Shown: in pieces, positions 1 through 13,013 of the stretch
Layout of the letters: each line of letters opens with the position of its first letter
How positions within the stretch are numbered: the first letter of the stretch is position 1
Source: Hydractinia symbiolongicarpus
Taxonomy: Eukaryota; Cnidaria; Hydrozoa; Anthoathecata; Hydractiniidae
Direction: 5' to 3'
DNA length: 64,000 nt
Assembly: GCF_029227915.1 (NCBI RefSeq)
Contig: NC_079884.1
Coordinates: 2,544,001 to 2,608,000 of the forward strand
Notes under the pieces: model-generated
The model's input: only the letters and a program-made list of their open reading frames with translations
Database searches by the model: none
Told to the model about the DNA's origin: nothing
Made by a program: the position numbers and the translations under genes

Positions 1-45
1 TTCGGATATTACTATGCTGCATCGCTTCTAACAGTGAAACGTTTG

Positions 46-417
46 ACTGTGGGACTTAATTGAACTGGTTTTGGACTTTGACCTTATAAATGTGATAAAT
101 GAGCCAGTTTGACTCCAAGAAATAACATTCTTTTCAGTTTAACATGATTGTGGGAAATCAGCGATTACATCAGGCTCTGTTGTAGCGCTTATTTACAAAG
201 TTAGATGAATAAGTCATTCTTTACTGTGGGACCAATGCTAGCCGTTATCGCGCGCTGAAAAGATAGCAACAGTTTCAAAAACTACATTTCATTGACTTTC
301 TAACGGTGTCAATCCGTTTCAGTTACAACGGTTGCGTCACATATTCGTACCAACATGTATTTAGCGATAGTATTCGGATATCACTAGGTTGCATCGCTTC
401 TAAATGTGAAACGTTTG
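46..417. repeat. Representative satellite monomer (372 bp) with two-part structure
   Basis: This is one repeat unit, defined from one 'actgtgggac' landmark to the equivalent position of the next monomer ('attgtgggac' at 418). The same landmark occurs inside the unit at 223, which divides it into a part of 177 bp and a part of 195 bp. Both parts begin with the shared ten bases. Each later carries an 'acatt...' stretch, then an 'agcgat' motif followed by a 'gcgct' or 'tcgct' motif before the next landmark. The unit boundary is arbitrary because the array is circularly permutable. The unit contains no convincing gene, promoter or polymerase III box. Confidence 0.8.
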
Positions 418-520
418 ATTGTGGGACTTAATTGTACTGATTTTGAACTTTGACCTTATAAATGTGATAAATGAGCCAATTGGACTCCAAAGTATAACAT
501 TCTTCTTAATTTGACATGAT

Positions 521-2010
521 TGCCGGTACGCAGCCATTACATTGGCGCTGTGGTAGCGCTTCATTTAAAAATTTAGATGAATAAGTCATCCCTTACTGTG
601 GGACCAATCCTAGCCGTTAGTGCGCGCTGAAGAAATAGAAACAGTCTCAAAAACTACGTTTCATTGACTTTCTAACAGTGTCAACCAGTTTGAGTTACAA
701 CGGTTGGGTCACATATTCGTACCAACATGTATTTAGCGATATTTGTCAGATAATACTAGGTTGCATCGCTTCTAACAGTGAAACGATTGACTGTGGGACT
801 TAATTGAAGTAACTTCGGACTTTGACCTGATAAATGTGATAAATGAGCCAGTTTGACTACAAGAAATAACATTCTTCTTAACTTGACATGATTGCCTCAA
901 CTCAGCGATTACATTGGGCGCTGTGGTAGCGCTTCATTTAAAAAATTAGATGAATAAGTCATTCTTTACTGTGGGACTAATCCTAGCCGTTATCATGCGC
1001 TTAAGAAATAGCGACAGTTTCAAAAACTACATTTTATTGTTTATCTAACAGTATCAATCCGCTTCAGTTACAACAGTTACGTCACATATTCGTACCAACA
1101 TGTACTTATCGATAGTATTCGGATATTACTAGGTTGCATCGCTTTTGACAGTGAAACGTTTGACTGCGGGACTTAATTGAACTGATTTTGGACTTTGACC
1201 TTATAAATGTGATAAATGAGCCATTTTAACTACAAGACATAACATTCTTTTTAATTTGACATGATTGCCGGTACGCAGCCATTACACTGGGCGCTGTGGT
1301 AGCGTTTCATTTAAAAATTTAGATGAATAAGTCATTCTTTACTGTGGGACCAATCCTAGCCGTTAGTGCGCGCTGAAGAAATAGAGACAGTCTCAAAAAC
1401 TACGTTTCATTGACTTTCTAACAGTGTCAACCAGTTTGAGTTACAACGGTTGGGTCACATATTCGTACCAACATGTATTTAGCGATATTTGTCAGATAAT
1501 ACTAGGTTGCATCGCTTCTAACAGTGAAACGATTGACTGTGGGACTTAATTGAAGTAACTTTGGACTTTGACCTGATAAATGTGATAAATGAGCCAGTTT
1601 GACTACAAGAAATAACATTCTTCTTAACTTGACATGATTGCCTCAACTCAGCGATTACATTGGGCGCTGTGGTAGCGCTTCATTTAAAAAATTAGATGAA
1701 TAAGTCATTCTTTACTGTGGGACCAATCCTAGCCGTTATCACGCGCTGAAGAAATAGCGACAGTTTCAAAAACTACATTTCATTGTTTTTCTAACAGTAT
1801 CAATCCGCTTCAGTTACAACAGTTACGTCACATATTCGTACCAACATGTACTTATCGATAGTATTCGGATATTACTAGGGTTCCATCGCTTTTGACAGTG
1901 AAACGTTTGACTGCGGGACTTAATTGAACTGATTTTGGACTTTGACCTTATAAATGTGATAAATGAGCCATTTTAACTACAAGACATAACATTCTTTTTA
2001 ATTTGACATG
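521..2010. repeat. 2-mer tandem duplication (~745 bp unit, two copies)
   Basis: Diagnostic variants recur at a spacing of two monomers. 'tgccggtacg' occurs at 521 and 1266, 'gtcagataat' at 745 and 1491, and the 'cttatcgatag...gactgcggg' variant follows 1105 and 1851. The copies are therefore about 521-1265 and 1266-2010. After about 2010 the sequence changes to the 'tgctggaattcagcg' variant, which marks the end of the duplication. The copies differ by scattered substitutions and one-base indels. Confidence 0.75.
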
Positions 2011-5000
2011 ATTGCTGGAATTCAGCGATTACACTGGACCCTGTGGTAGCGATTCATTTAAAAATTTAGATAAATAAGACATTTTTACTGTGGGACTAAT
2101 CCTAGCTGTTAGCGCGCGCTGAAAATATAGAGACAGTTTCAAAAATCGATTTCATTGACTTTCTAACGGTGTCAATCCGTTTGAGTTACAACGGTTGCGT
2201 CCCACATTCGTACCAACATGCATTTAGTGATTTTCTTCCGATATTACTAAGTTCTATCGCTTTCAACAGTGAAACGATTGACGGTGGGAATAGATTGAAC
2301 TGATTCTGGACTGTGACCTTATAATATGATAAATGAGCCAAGTCTCCAAAGAATAACATTCTTCTTAATTTGACATGATTGCTGGAATTCAGCGATAACA
2401 TTAGACTCTGTGGTAGCGCTTTATTTAAAAATTTAGATACATAGGTCTTTTCCTACTGTGGGACCAATGCTAGCCGTTAGAGCGCGCTGAAAATATAGAG
2501 ACAGTTTCAGAAACTCCATTTCATTGAATTTCTAACGGTGTCAATCCGTTTGAGTTCCAACGGTTGCGTCACACATTTGTACCAACATGTATTTAGTGAC
2601 TTTTTTTCGACATTACTAAGTTGTATCGCTTTCAAGAGTGAAACGATTGACTGTGGGACTTAATTGAACTAATTCTGGACGGTGAGCTTATAAATGTGAT
2701 AAATGAGCCAATTGGTCTCTAAAGAATAACATTCTTTTTAATTTGACATGATTGCTGGAATTCAGCGATTACATCAGGCTCTGGGGTAGCGCTTTATTTA
2801 CAAGCTTAGATAAATAAGTCTTTTCTTACTGTGGGACCAATCCTAGCCGTTTGCACGCGCTGAATAAATAGGAACAGTTTTAAAGACTACATTTCAAGGA
2901 ACGCTCTAGCTGTGCAAGTCCGTTTGAGTTAGAACGGTTCCGTCACATATTCGTACCAACATGTATTTAGCGATAGTATTCGGATATTACTATGCTGCAT
3001 CGCTTCTAACAGTGAAACGTTTGACTGTGGGACTTAATTGAACTGGTTTTGGACTTTGACCTTATAAATGTGATAAATGAGCCAATTGGACTCCAAGAAA
3101 TCACATTCTTCTTAACTTGACAGGATTGCCGGAGCTCAGCGATTACAATGGGCGCTGTGGTAGCGCTTCATTTAAAAAATTAGATGAATAAGTCATTCTT
3201 TACTGTGGTACCAATTCTAGCCGTTATCGCTCGCTGAAAAAATAGCGACAGTTTCAAAAACTACATCTCACTGATTTTCTAACGGTGTAAGTCCGTTGAG
3301 TTACAACGGTTGGGTCACATATTTGTACCAACATGTGTTTAGCGATATTTTTTCTCATATTACGAGATTGCATCTCTTTTAACAGTGAAACGACTGACGG
3401 TGGTACTTAATTGAGCTGATTTTGGACTTTGACCTTTTAAATGTGATAAATGAGCCATTTTGACTACAAAAAAAACATTCTTTTTAATTTGACATGATTG
3501 CTGGAACTCAGCGATTACATTAGGCTCTGTGGTAGCGCTGTATTTAAAAATTTAGATACATAGGTGTTTTCTTACTGTGGGACCAATGCTAGCCGTTAGC
3601 GCGCGCTGAAAATATAGAGACAGTTTCAAAAACTCCATTTCATTGAATTTCTAACGGTGTCAATCCGTTTGAGTTACAACGGTTGCGTCACACATTCGTA
3701 CCAACATGTATTTAGCGATAGTATTCGGATATTACTATGCTGCATCGCTTCTAACAGTGAAACGTTTGACTGTGGGACTTAATTGAACTGGTTTTGGACT
3801 TTGACCTTATAAATGTGATAAATGAGCCAGTTTGACTCCAAGAAATAACATTCTTTTTAGTTTGACATGATTGTGGGAAATCAGCGATTACTTCAGGCTC
3901 TGTGGTAGCGCTTATTTACAAATTTAGATGAATAATCATTCTTTACTGTGGGACCAATCCTGGCCGTTAGTGCGCGCTGAAGAAATAGAGACAGTCTCAA
4001 AAACTACGTTTCATTGACTTTCTAACAGTGTCAATCAGTTTGAGTTACAACGGTTGGGTCACATATTCGTACCAACATGTATTTAGCGATATTTGTCAGA
4101 TAATACTAGGTTGCATCGCTTCTAACAGTGAAACGATTGACTGTGGGACTTAATTGAAGTAACTTTGGACTTTGACCTGATAAATGTGATAAATGAGACA
4201 ATTGGACTCCAAGAAATAACATTCTTCTTAACTTGACATGATTTCCGGAGCTCAGCGATTATACTGGGCGCTGTGGCAGCGCTTCATTTAAAAATTTATA
4301 TAAATAAGTCATTCTTTACTGTGGGACCAATCTTAGCCGTTTTCGCGCGCTGAAGAAATAGCGACAGTTTCAAAAACTACATCTCACTGACTTTCTAACG
4401 GTGTCAGTCCGTTTGAATTACAACGGTTGGGTCACAAACTCGTACCAACATGTATTTAGCGATATTTTTTCTGATATTACTATGATGCATCGCATTTAAC
4501 AGTGAAACGATTGACTGTGGGACTTAATTGAACTAACTTTGGACTGTGACCTGTTAAATGTGATAAATGAGTCAATTGGACTCCAAGAAATAACATTCTT
4601 CTTAATTTGACATAATTGCCGCAACTGAGCGATTACACGGGGCGCTGTGGTAGCGCTTCATTTAAACATTTAGATAAAAAAGTCATTCTTTACTGTGGGA
4701 CCAATCCTAGCCGTTATCGCGCGCTGAAGAAATAGCGACAGTTTCAAAAACTACATCTCACTGACTTTCTAACGGTGTCAGTCCGTTTGAGTTACAACGG
4801 TTGCGTCACACATTCGTACCAACATGTATTTAGTGATTTTGTTCCGATATTACTAAGTTGTATCGCTTTTAACAGTGAAATGTTTGACTGTGGGACTTAA
4901 TTGAACTAACTTTGGACTGTGACCTCTTAAATGTGATAAATGAGACAATGGGACTAGAAGAAATAACATTCTTTTTAATTTCACGTGATTGCCTGAACTC

Positions 5001-8000
5001 AGCGATTACATTGGGCGCTGTGGTAGCGCTTCATTCAAAAATTTAGATAATTAAGTCATCCTTTACTGTGGCACCAATCCTAGCCGTTATCGCGCGCTGA
5101 AGAAATAGCGACAGTTTCAAAAACTGCATTTCATTTACTTTCTAACAGTGTCAATCAGTTTGAGTTACAACGGTTGGGTCACATATTCGTACCAACATGT
5201 ATTTATCGATATTTGTCAGATAATACTAGGTTGCATCGCTTCTAACAGTGAAACGATTGACTGTGGGACTTAATTGAAGTAACTTTGGACTTTGACCTGA
5301 TAAATGTGATAAATGAGACAATTGGACTCCAAAAAATATCATTCTTCTTAACTTGACATGATTGCCCGAGCTCAGCGATTACACTGGGCGCTGTGGTAGC
5401 ACTTCATTTAAAAATTTAGATAAATAAGTCATTCTTTACTGTGGGACCAATCCTAGCCGTTATCGCGCGCTGAAGAAATAGCGACAGTTTCAAAAACTAC
5501 ATCACACTGACTTTCTAACGGTGTCAGTCCGTTTGAATTACAACGGTTGGGTCACATATTCGTACCAACATGTATTTAGCGATATTTTTTCTGATATTAC
5601 TATGATGCAACGCTTATAACAGTGAAACGATTGACTGTGGGACTTAATTGAACTTACTTTGGACTGTGACCTGTTAAATGTGATAAATGAGACAATTGGA
5701 CTCCAAGAAGTAACATTCTTCATAATTTAACATAATTGCCGGAACTCAGCGATTACACGGGGCGCTGTGGTAGCGCTTCATTTAAAAATTTAGATAAAAA
5801 AGTCATTCTTTACTGTGGGACCAATCCTAGCCTTTATCGCGCGCTGAAGAAATAGCGACAGTTTCAAAAACTACATCTCACTGACTTTCTAACGGTGTCA
5901 GTCAGTTTGAGTTACAACGGTTGCGTCACAAATTCGTACCAAAATGTATTTAGTGATTTTCTTCCGATATTACTAAGTTGTATCGCTTTCAACAGTGAAA
6001 CAATTGACTGTGGGAATTAATTGAACTGATTTTGATCTGTGACATTATAAATGTTTATAAGTGAGACAATTGGACTCCAAGAAATAACATATTTTTTAAG
6101 TTGACATGATTGTGGGAAATTAGCGATTACATCAGGCTCTGTGGTAGCGCTTCATTTAAAAATTTAGATAATTAAGTCATTCTTTACTGTGGGACCAATC
6201 CTAGCCGTTATCGCGCGCTGAAGTAATAGCGACAGTTTCAAAAACTACATTTCATTGACTTTCTAACAGTATCAATCCGCTTCAGTTACAACAGTTGCGT
6301 CACATATTCGTACCAACATTTACTTATCGATAGTATTCGGATATTAATAGGTTGCATCGCTTTTGACGGTGAAACGTTTGAATGCGGGACTTAATTGAAC
6401 TGATTTTGGACTTTGACCTGGTAAATTTGATAAATGAGACAATTGGACTCCAAGAAATAACATTCTTCTTAATTTGACGTGATTGCCTGAACTCAGCGAT
6501 TACATTGGGCGCTGTTGGAGCGTTTCATTTAAAAATTTAGATAAATAAGTCATTCTTTACTGTCGGACCAATCCTAGCCGTTATCGCGCGCTGAGGAAAT
6601 GGCGACAGTTTTAAAAACTACATTTCATTGACTTTCCAACGGTGTCAATCTGTTTAAGTTACAACAGTTTCGTCACACATTCGTACCAACATGTATTTAG
6701 TGATTTCCTTCCGATATTACTAAGTTGTATCGCTTTCAACGGTGAAACAATTGACTGTTCGAATTAATTGAACTGATTTTGCACTGTGACCTTATAAATG
6801 TTATAATTAAGAAAATTGGACTCCAAGAAATAACATTCTTTTTAGTTTGACATGATTGTGGGAAATCAGCGATTACATCAGGCTCTTTGGTAGCGCTTTA
6901 TTTAAAAATTTAGATAAATAAATCTTTTCCTACTGTGGGATTAATCCTGGCCGTTAGCACCCGCTCAATAAATAGGAAAGCTCCAAAGACTACATTTCGG
7001 TGAACTTTCTAGCGGTATAAATCCGTTTGAGTTACAACTGTTGCGTAACATATTCATACCAACATGTACTTAGCGATAGTATTCGGATATTACTAGGTTG
7101 CATCGCTTTTAACAGTGAAACGTTTGACTGTGGGACTTAATTGAACTGATTTTGGACTTTGACCTTATAAATGTGATAAATGAGCCAGTTTGACTACAAG
7201 AAATAACATTCTTCTTAACTTGACATGATTGCTGGAACTCAGCGATTACACTGGGCGCTGTGGTAGCGCTTTATTTAAAAATTAATATAAATAAGTCATT
7301 TTTTACTGTGGGACCAATCCTAGCCGTTACTTCGCGCTGAAGAAATAGGGACAGTTTAAAAAACTACATTTCATTGACTTTCTAACAGTATCAATCCGCT
7401 TCAGTTACAACAGTTGCGTCACATATTCGTACCAACATGTACTTAGCGATAGTATTCGGATAATACTAGGTTGCATCGCTTTTAACAGTGAAACGTTTGA
7501 CTGTGGGACTTAATTGAACTGATTTTGGACTTTGACCTTATAAATGTGATAAATGAGCCAGTTTGACTACAAGAAATAACATTCTTCTTAACTTGACATG
7601 ATTGCTGGAACTCAGCGATTACACTGGGCGCTGTGGTAGCGCTTTATTTAAAAATTAATATAAATAAGTCATTTTTTACTGTGGGACCAATCCTAGCCGT
7701 TATCGCGCGCTGAGGAAATGGCGACAGTTTTAAAAACTACATTTCATTGACTTTCCAACGGTGTCAATCTGTTTGAGTTACAACAGTTTCGTCACACATT
7801 CGTACCAACATGTATTTAGTGATTCCTTCCGATATTACTAAGTTGTATCGCTTTCAACAGTGAAACAATTGACTGTTCGAATTAATTGAACTGATTTTGC
7901 ACTGTGACCTTATAAATGTTATAAGTAAGAAAATTGGACTCCAAGAAATAACATTCTTTTTAGTTTGACATGATTGTGGGAAATCAGCGATTACATCAGG

Positions 8001-8160
8001 CTCTTTGGTAGCGCTTTATTTAAAAATTTAGATAAATAAATCATTCTTTACTGTGGGACCAATCCTAGCCGTTATTGCGCGCTGAAGAAATAGGGACAGT
8101 TTCAAAAACTACATCTCACTGACTGTCTAACGGTGTCAGTCCGTTTGAGTTACAACGGTT

Positions 8161-10772
8161 GGGTGACATATTCGTACCAACATGTATGTAGCGATATTTT
8201 TTCTGATGTTACTAGGTTGCATCGCTGTTAACAGTAAAACGATTGACTGTGGGACTTAATTAAACTAACTTTGGACTGTGACCTGTTAAATGTGATAAAT
8301 GAGACAATTGGACTCCAAGAAATAACATTCTTCTTAATTTGACGTGATTGCCTGAACTTAGCGATTACATTGGGCGCTGTGGCAGCATCCATTTAAAAAT
8401 TTAGATAAATAAGTCATTATTTACTGTGGGACCAATCCTAGCCGTTATCGCGAAATGACGAAATAGCGAAAGTTTCAAAAACTACATCTCACTGACTTTC
8501 TAACGGTGTCAGACCGTTTGAGCTACAACGGTTGCGGCACACATTCGTACCAACATGTATTTAGTGATTTTCCTCCGATATTACTAAGTTGTGTCGCTTT
8601 CAACAGTGAAACAATTGACAGTGGGAATTAATTGAACTGATTTTGATCTGTGACCTTATAAATGTTATAAGTGAGATAATTGGACTCCAAGAAATAACAA
8701 TCTTTTTAATTTGACATGATTGTGGGAAATCAGCGATTACATCAGGCTCTGTGGTAGCGCTTTATTTCAAAATTTAGATAAATAAATCTTTTCTTACTGT
8801 GGGATTAATCCTGGCCGTTAGCACCCGCTGAATAAATAGGAACAGCTCCAAAGACTACATTTCGATGAACTTTCTAGCGGTATAAATCCGTTTGAGTTAC
8901 AAGAGTTGCGTCACATATTCGTACCAACATGTACTTAGCGAGAGTATTCGGATATTACTAGGTTGCCTCGCTTTTAACAGTGAAACGTTTGACTGTGGGA
9001 CTTAATTGAACTAACTTTGGACTTTGACCTGTTAAATGTGACAAATGAGATAATTGGACTCCAAGAAATAACATTCTTCTTAATTTGACGTGATTGCTGG
9101 AACTCAGCGATTACATTGGGCGCTGTGGTAGCGCTTCATTTAAAAATTTAGATAAATAAGTCATTTTTTACTGTGGGACCAATCCTAGCCGTTACTTCGC
9201 GCTGAAAAAATAGGGACAGTTTAAAAAACTCCATTTCATTGACTTTCTAACAGTATCAATCCGCTTCAGTTACAACAGTTGCGTCACATATTCGTACCAA
9301 CATGTACTTAGCGAGAGTATTCGGATATTACTAGGTTGCCTCGCTTTTAACAGTGAAACGTTTGACTGTGGGACTTAATTGAACTAACTTTGGACTTTGA
9401 CCTGTTAAATGTGACAAATGAGATAATTGGACTACAAGAAATAACATTCTTCTTAATTTGACGTGATTGCTGGAACTCAGCGATTACATTGGGCGCTGTG
9501 GTAGCGCTTCATTTAAAAATTTAGATAAATAAGTCATTTTTTACTGTGGGACCAATCCTAGCCGTTACTTCGCGCTGAAGAAATAGGGACAGTTTCAAAA
9601 ACTACATTTCATTGACTTTCTAACAGTATCAATCCGCTTCAGTTACAACAGTTGCATCACATATTCGTACCAACATGTACTTATCGATAGTATTCGGATA
9701 TTAATAGGTTGCATCGCTTTTGACAGTGAAACGTTTGACTGCGGGACTTAATTGAACTGATTTTGGACTTTGACCTGTTAAATGTGATAAATGAGACAAT
9801 TGGACTCCAAGAAATAACATTCTTCTTAATTTGACGTGATTGCCTGAACTCAGCGATTACATTGGGCGCTGTGGGAGCGCTTCATTTAAAAATTTAGATA
9901 AATAAGTCATTCTTTACTGTGGGACCAATCCTAGCCTTTATTTCGCGCTGAAGAAATAGCGAGAGTTTCAACAACTACATCTCACTGACTTTCTAACGGT
10001 GTCAATCCGTTTAGGTTACAACAGTTGGGTCACATATTCGTACCAACATGTATTTAGCGATATTTTTCTGATATTACTAGGTTGCATCGATTTTAACAGT
10101 GAAACGATTGACTCTGGGACTTAATTGAACTGATTTTGGACTGTGACCTTATAAATGTTATAAGTGAGACAATTGGACTCCAAGAAATAAGATTCTTCTT
10201 AACTTGACATGATTGCAGGAACTCAGCGATTACACGGGGCGCTGTGGTAGCGCTTCATTTAAAAATTTAGATAAATATGTCATTCTTCACTGTGGGACCA
10301 ATCTTAGCCGTTAGCGCGCGCTGAAGATATGGAGACAGTTTCAAAAACTCCATTTCATTGACTTCCTAACGGTGTCAATCTGTTTGAGTTACAACAGTTT
10401 CGTCACACATTCGTACCAACATGTATTTAGTGATTTCCTTCCGATATTACTAAGTTGTATCGCTTTCAACAGTGAAACAATTGACTGTTCGAATTAATTG
10501 AACTGATTTTGCACTGTGACCTTATAAATGTTATAAGTAAGAAAATTGGACTCCAAGAAATAACATTCTTTTTAGTTTGACATGATTGTGGCAAATCAGC
10601 GATTACATCAGGCTCTTTGGTAGCGCTTTATTTAAAAATTTAGATAAATAAATCATTCTTTACTGTGGGACCAATCCTAGCCGTTATTGCGCGCTGAAGA
10701 AATAGGGACAGTTTCAAAAACTACATCTCACTGACTGTCTAACGGTGTCAGTCCGTTTGAGTTACAACGGTT
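8161..10772. repeat. Higher-order repeat, 7-mer copy (2612 bp)
   Basis: This is the first of a series marked by the rare variant 'gggtgacatattcg' followed by 'catgtatgtagcgat'. The marker starts at 8161, 10773, 13014 and 15255. This copy holds seven monomers. It has one more than its neighbours because the monomer carrying 'agcgagagtattcgg' (8937) is repeated 373 bp later (9310). Confidence 0.75.
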
Positions 10773-13013
10773 GGGTGACATATTCGTACCAACATGTATG
10801 TAGCGATATTTTTTCTGATGTTACTAGGTTGCATCGCTGTTAACAGTAAAACGATTGACTGTGGGACTTAATTAAACTAACTTTGGACTGTGACCTGTAA
10901 AATGTGATAAATGAGACAATTGGACTCCAAGAAATAACATTCTTCTTAATTTGACGTGATTGCCTGAACTTAGCGATTACATTGGGCGCTGTGGCAGCGC
11001 CTCATTTAAAAATTTAGATAAATAAGTCATTATTTACTGTGGGACCAATCCTAGCCGTTATCGCGAAATGACGAAATAGCGAAAGTTTCAAAAACTACAT
11101 CTCACTGACTTTCTAACGGTGTCAGACCGTTTGAGCTACAACGGTTGCGTCACACATTCGTACCAACATGTATTTAGTGATTTTCTTCCGATATTACTAA
11201 GTTGTGTCGCTTTCAACAGTGAAACAATTGACTGTGGGAATTAATTGAACTGATTTTGATCTGTGACCTTATAAATGTTATAAGTGAGATAATTGGACTC
11301 CAAGAAATAACAATCTTTTTAATTTGACATGATTGTGGGAAATCAGCGATTACATCAGGCTCTGTGGTAGCGCTTTATTTAAAAATTTAGATAAATAAAT
11401 CTTTTCTTACTGTGGGATTAATCCTGGCCGTTAGCACCCGCTGAATAAATAGGAACAGCTCCAAAATCTACATTTCGATGAACTTTCTAGCGGTATATAT
11501 CCGTTTGAGTTACAAGAGTTGCGTCACATATTCGTACCAACATGTACTTAGCGAGATTATTCGGATATTACTAGGTTGCCTCGCTTTTAACAGTGAAACG
11601 TTTGACTGTGGGACTTAATTGAACTAACTTTGGACTTTGACCTGTTAAATGTGACAAATGAGATAATTGGACTCCAAGAAATAACATTCTTCTTAATTTG
11701 ACGTGATTGCCTCAACTCAGCGATTACATTGGGCGCTGTGGTAGCGCTTCATTTAAAAATTTAGATAAATAAGTCATTCTTTACTGTGGGACCAATCCTA
11801 GCCTTTATTTCGCGCTGAAGAAACAGCGAGAGTTTCAACAACTACATCTCACTGACTTTCTAACGGTGTCAATCCGTTTAGGTTACAACAGTTGGGTCAC
11901 ATATTCGTACCAACATGTATTTAGCGATATTTTTCTGATATTACTAGGTTGCATCGATTTTAACAGTGAAACGATTAACTCTGGGACTTAATTGGACTGA
12001 TTTTGGACTGTGACCTTATAAATGTTATAAGTGAGACAATTGGACTCCAAGAAATAAGATTCTTCTTAACTTGACATGATTGCAGGAACTCAGCGATTAC
12101 ACGGGGCGCTGTGGTAGCGCTTCATTTAAAAATTTAGATAAATATGTCATTCTTCACTGTGGGACCAATCTTAGCCGTTAGCGCGCGCTGAAGATATAGA
12201 GACAGTTTCAAAAACTCCATTTCATTGACTTCCTAACGGTGTCAATCCGTTTGAGTTACAACGGTTGCGTCACACATTCGTACCAACATGTATTTAGTGA
12301 TTTTTTTCAGATATTCCTAAGTTGTATCGCTTTCAACAGTGAAACGATTGACTGTGGGACCTAATTGAACTGATTTTGAACTTTGACCTTGTAAATGTGA
12401 TAAATGAGGAATTTTGACTGCAAGAAATAACTTTCTTTTTAATTTGACATGATTGCTGGAATTCAACGATTACATTAGGCTCTGTGGTAGCGTTCTATTT
12501 AAAAATTTAGATAAATAAGTCTTTTCTTACTGTGAGACCAATTCTGGCCGTTAGCACCCGCTGAATAAATAGGAACAATTTCAAAGACTACATTTCAATG
12601 ACTTCCTAACGGTGTCAATCCGTTTGAGTTACAACGGTTGCGTCACACATTCGTACCAACATGTATTTAGTGATTTTTTTCAGATATTACTAAGTTGTAT
12701 CGCTTTCAACAGTGAAACAATTGACTGTTCGAATTAATTGAACTGATTTTGAACTTTGACCTTGTAAATGTGATAAATGAGGCATTTTGACTACAAGAAA
12801 TAACTTTCTTTTTAATTTGACATGATTGCTGGAATTCAACGATTACATCAGGCTCTGTGGTAGCGTTTTATTTAAAAATTTAGATAAATAAGTCTTTTCT
12901 TACTGTGAGACCAATTCTGGCCGTTAGCACCCGCTGAATAAATAGGAACAGTTTCAAAGACTACATTTCAATGAACTTTCCAACGGTATAAATCCGTTTG
13001 AGTTACAACGGTT
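10773..13013. repeat. Higher-order repeat, 6-mer copy 1 (2241 bp)
   Basis: This six-monomer block is bounded by the 'gggtgacatattcg' marker at 10773 and 13014. It shares the variant order of the next block, including the 'cgaaatgacgaaatagcgaa' monomer, the 'cacccgctgaataaatagg' monomer and the 'gtgagaccaattctggcc' monomer. It contains one 'agcgagattattcgg' monomer where the 8161 block has two. Confidence 0.75.

Noticed and set aside
83-100. TATA box ('ttataaatgtgataaatg') in many monomers
   Set aside because: It is AT-rich, varies between monomers ('gttaaatg', 'gataaatg', 'ataatatg') and has no downstream gene. There is no evidence of a promoter.
236-335. tRNA-derived or polymerase III A/B boxes ('tagccgttagcgcgc', 'ggttgcgtcac')
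   Set aside because: The match to the A and B box consensus is poor at several required positions. No cloverleaf fold was found, so a tRNA or SINE origin is not supported.
345-361. CENP-B box
   Set aside because: 'ttcgtaccaacatgt' fits only the first half (TTCGNNNNA) and lacks the CGGG core, so it is not called as a box. The conserved block is reported as a finding without that label.
2186-2401. 71-codon open frame on the minus strand
   Set aside because: It lies within satellite. Similar short minus-strand frames appear at the same phase in other monomers (5538-5723, 39405-39611) and are broken in most. There is no domain and no start context; they are chance openings copied with the repeat.
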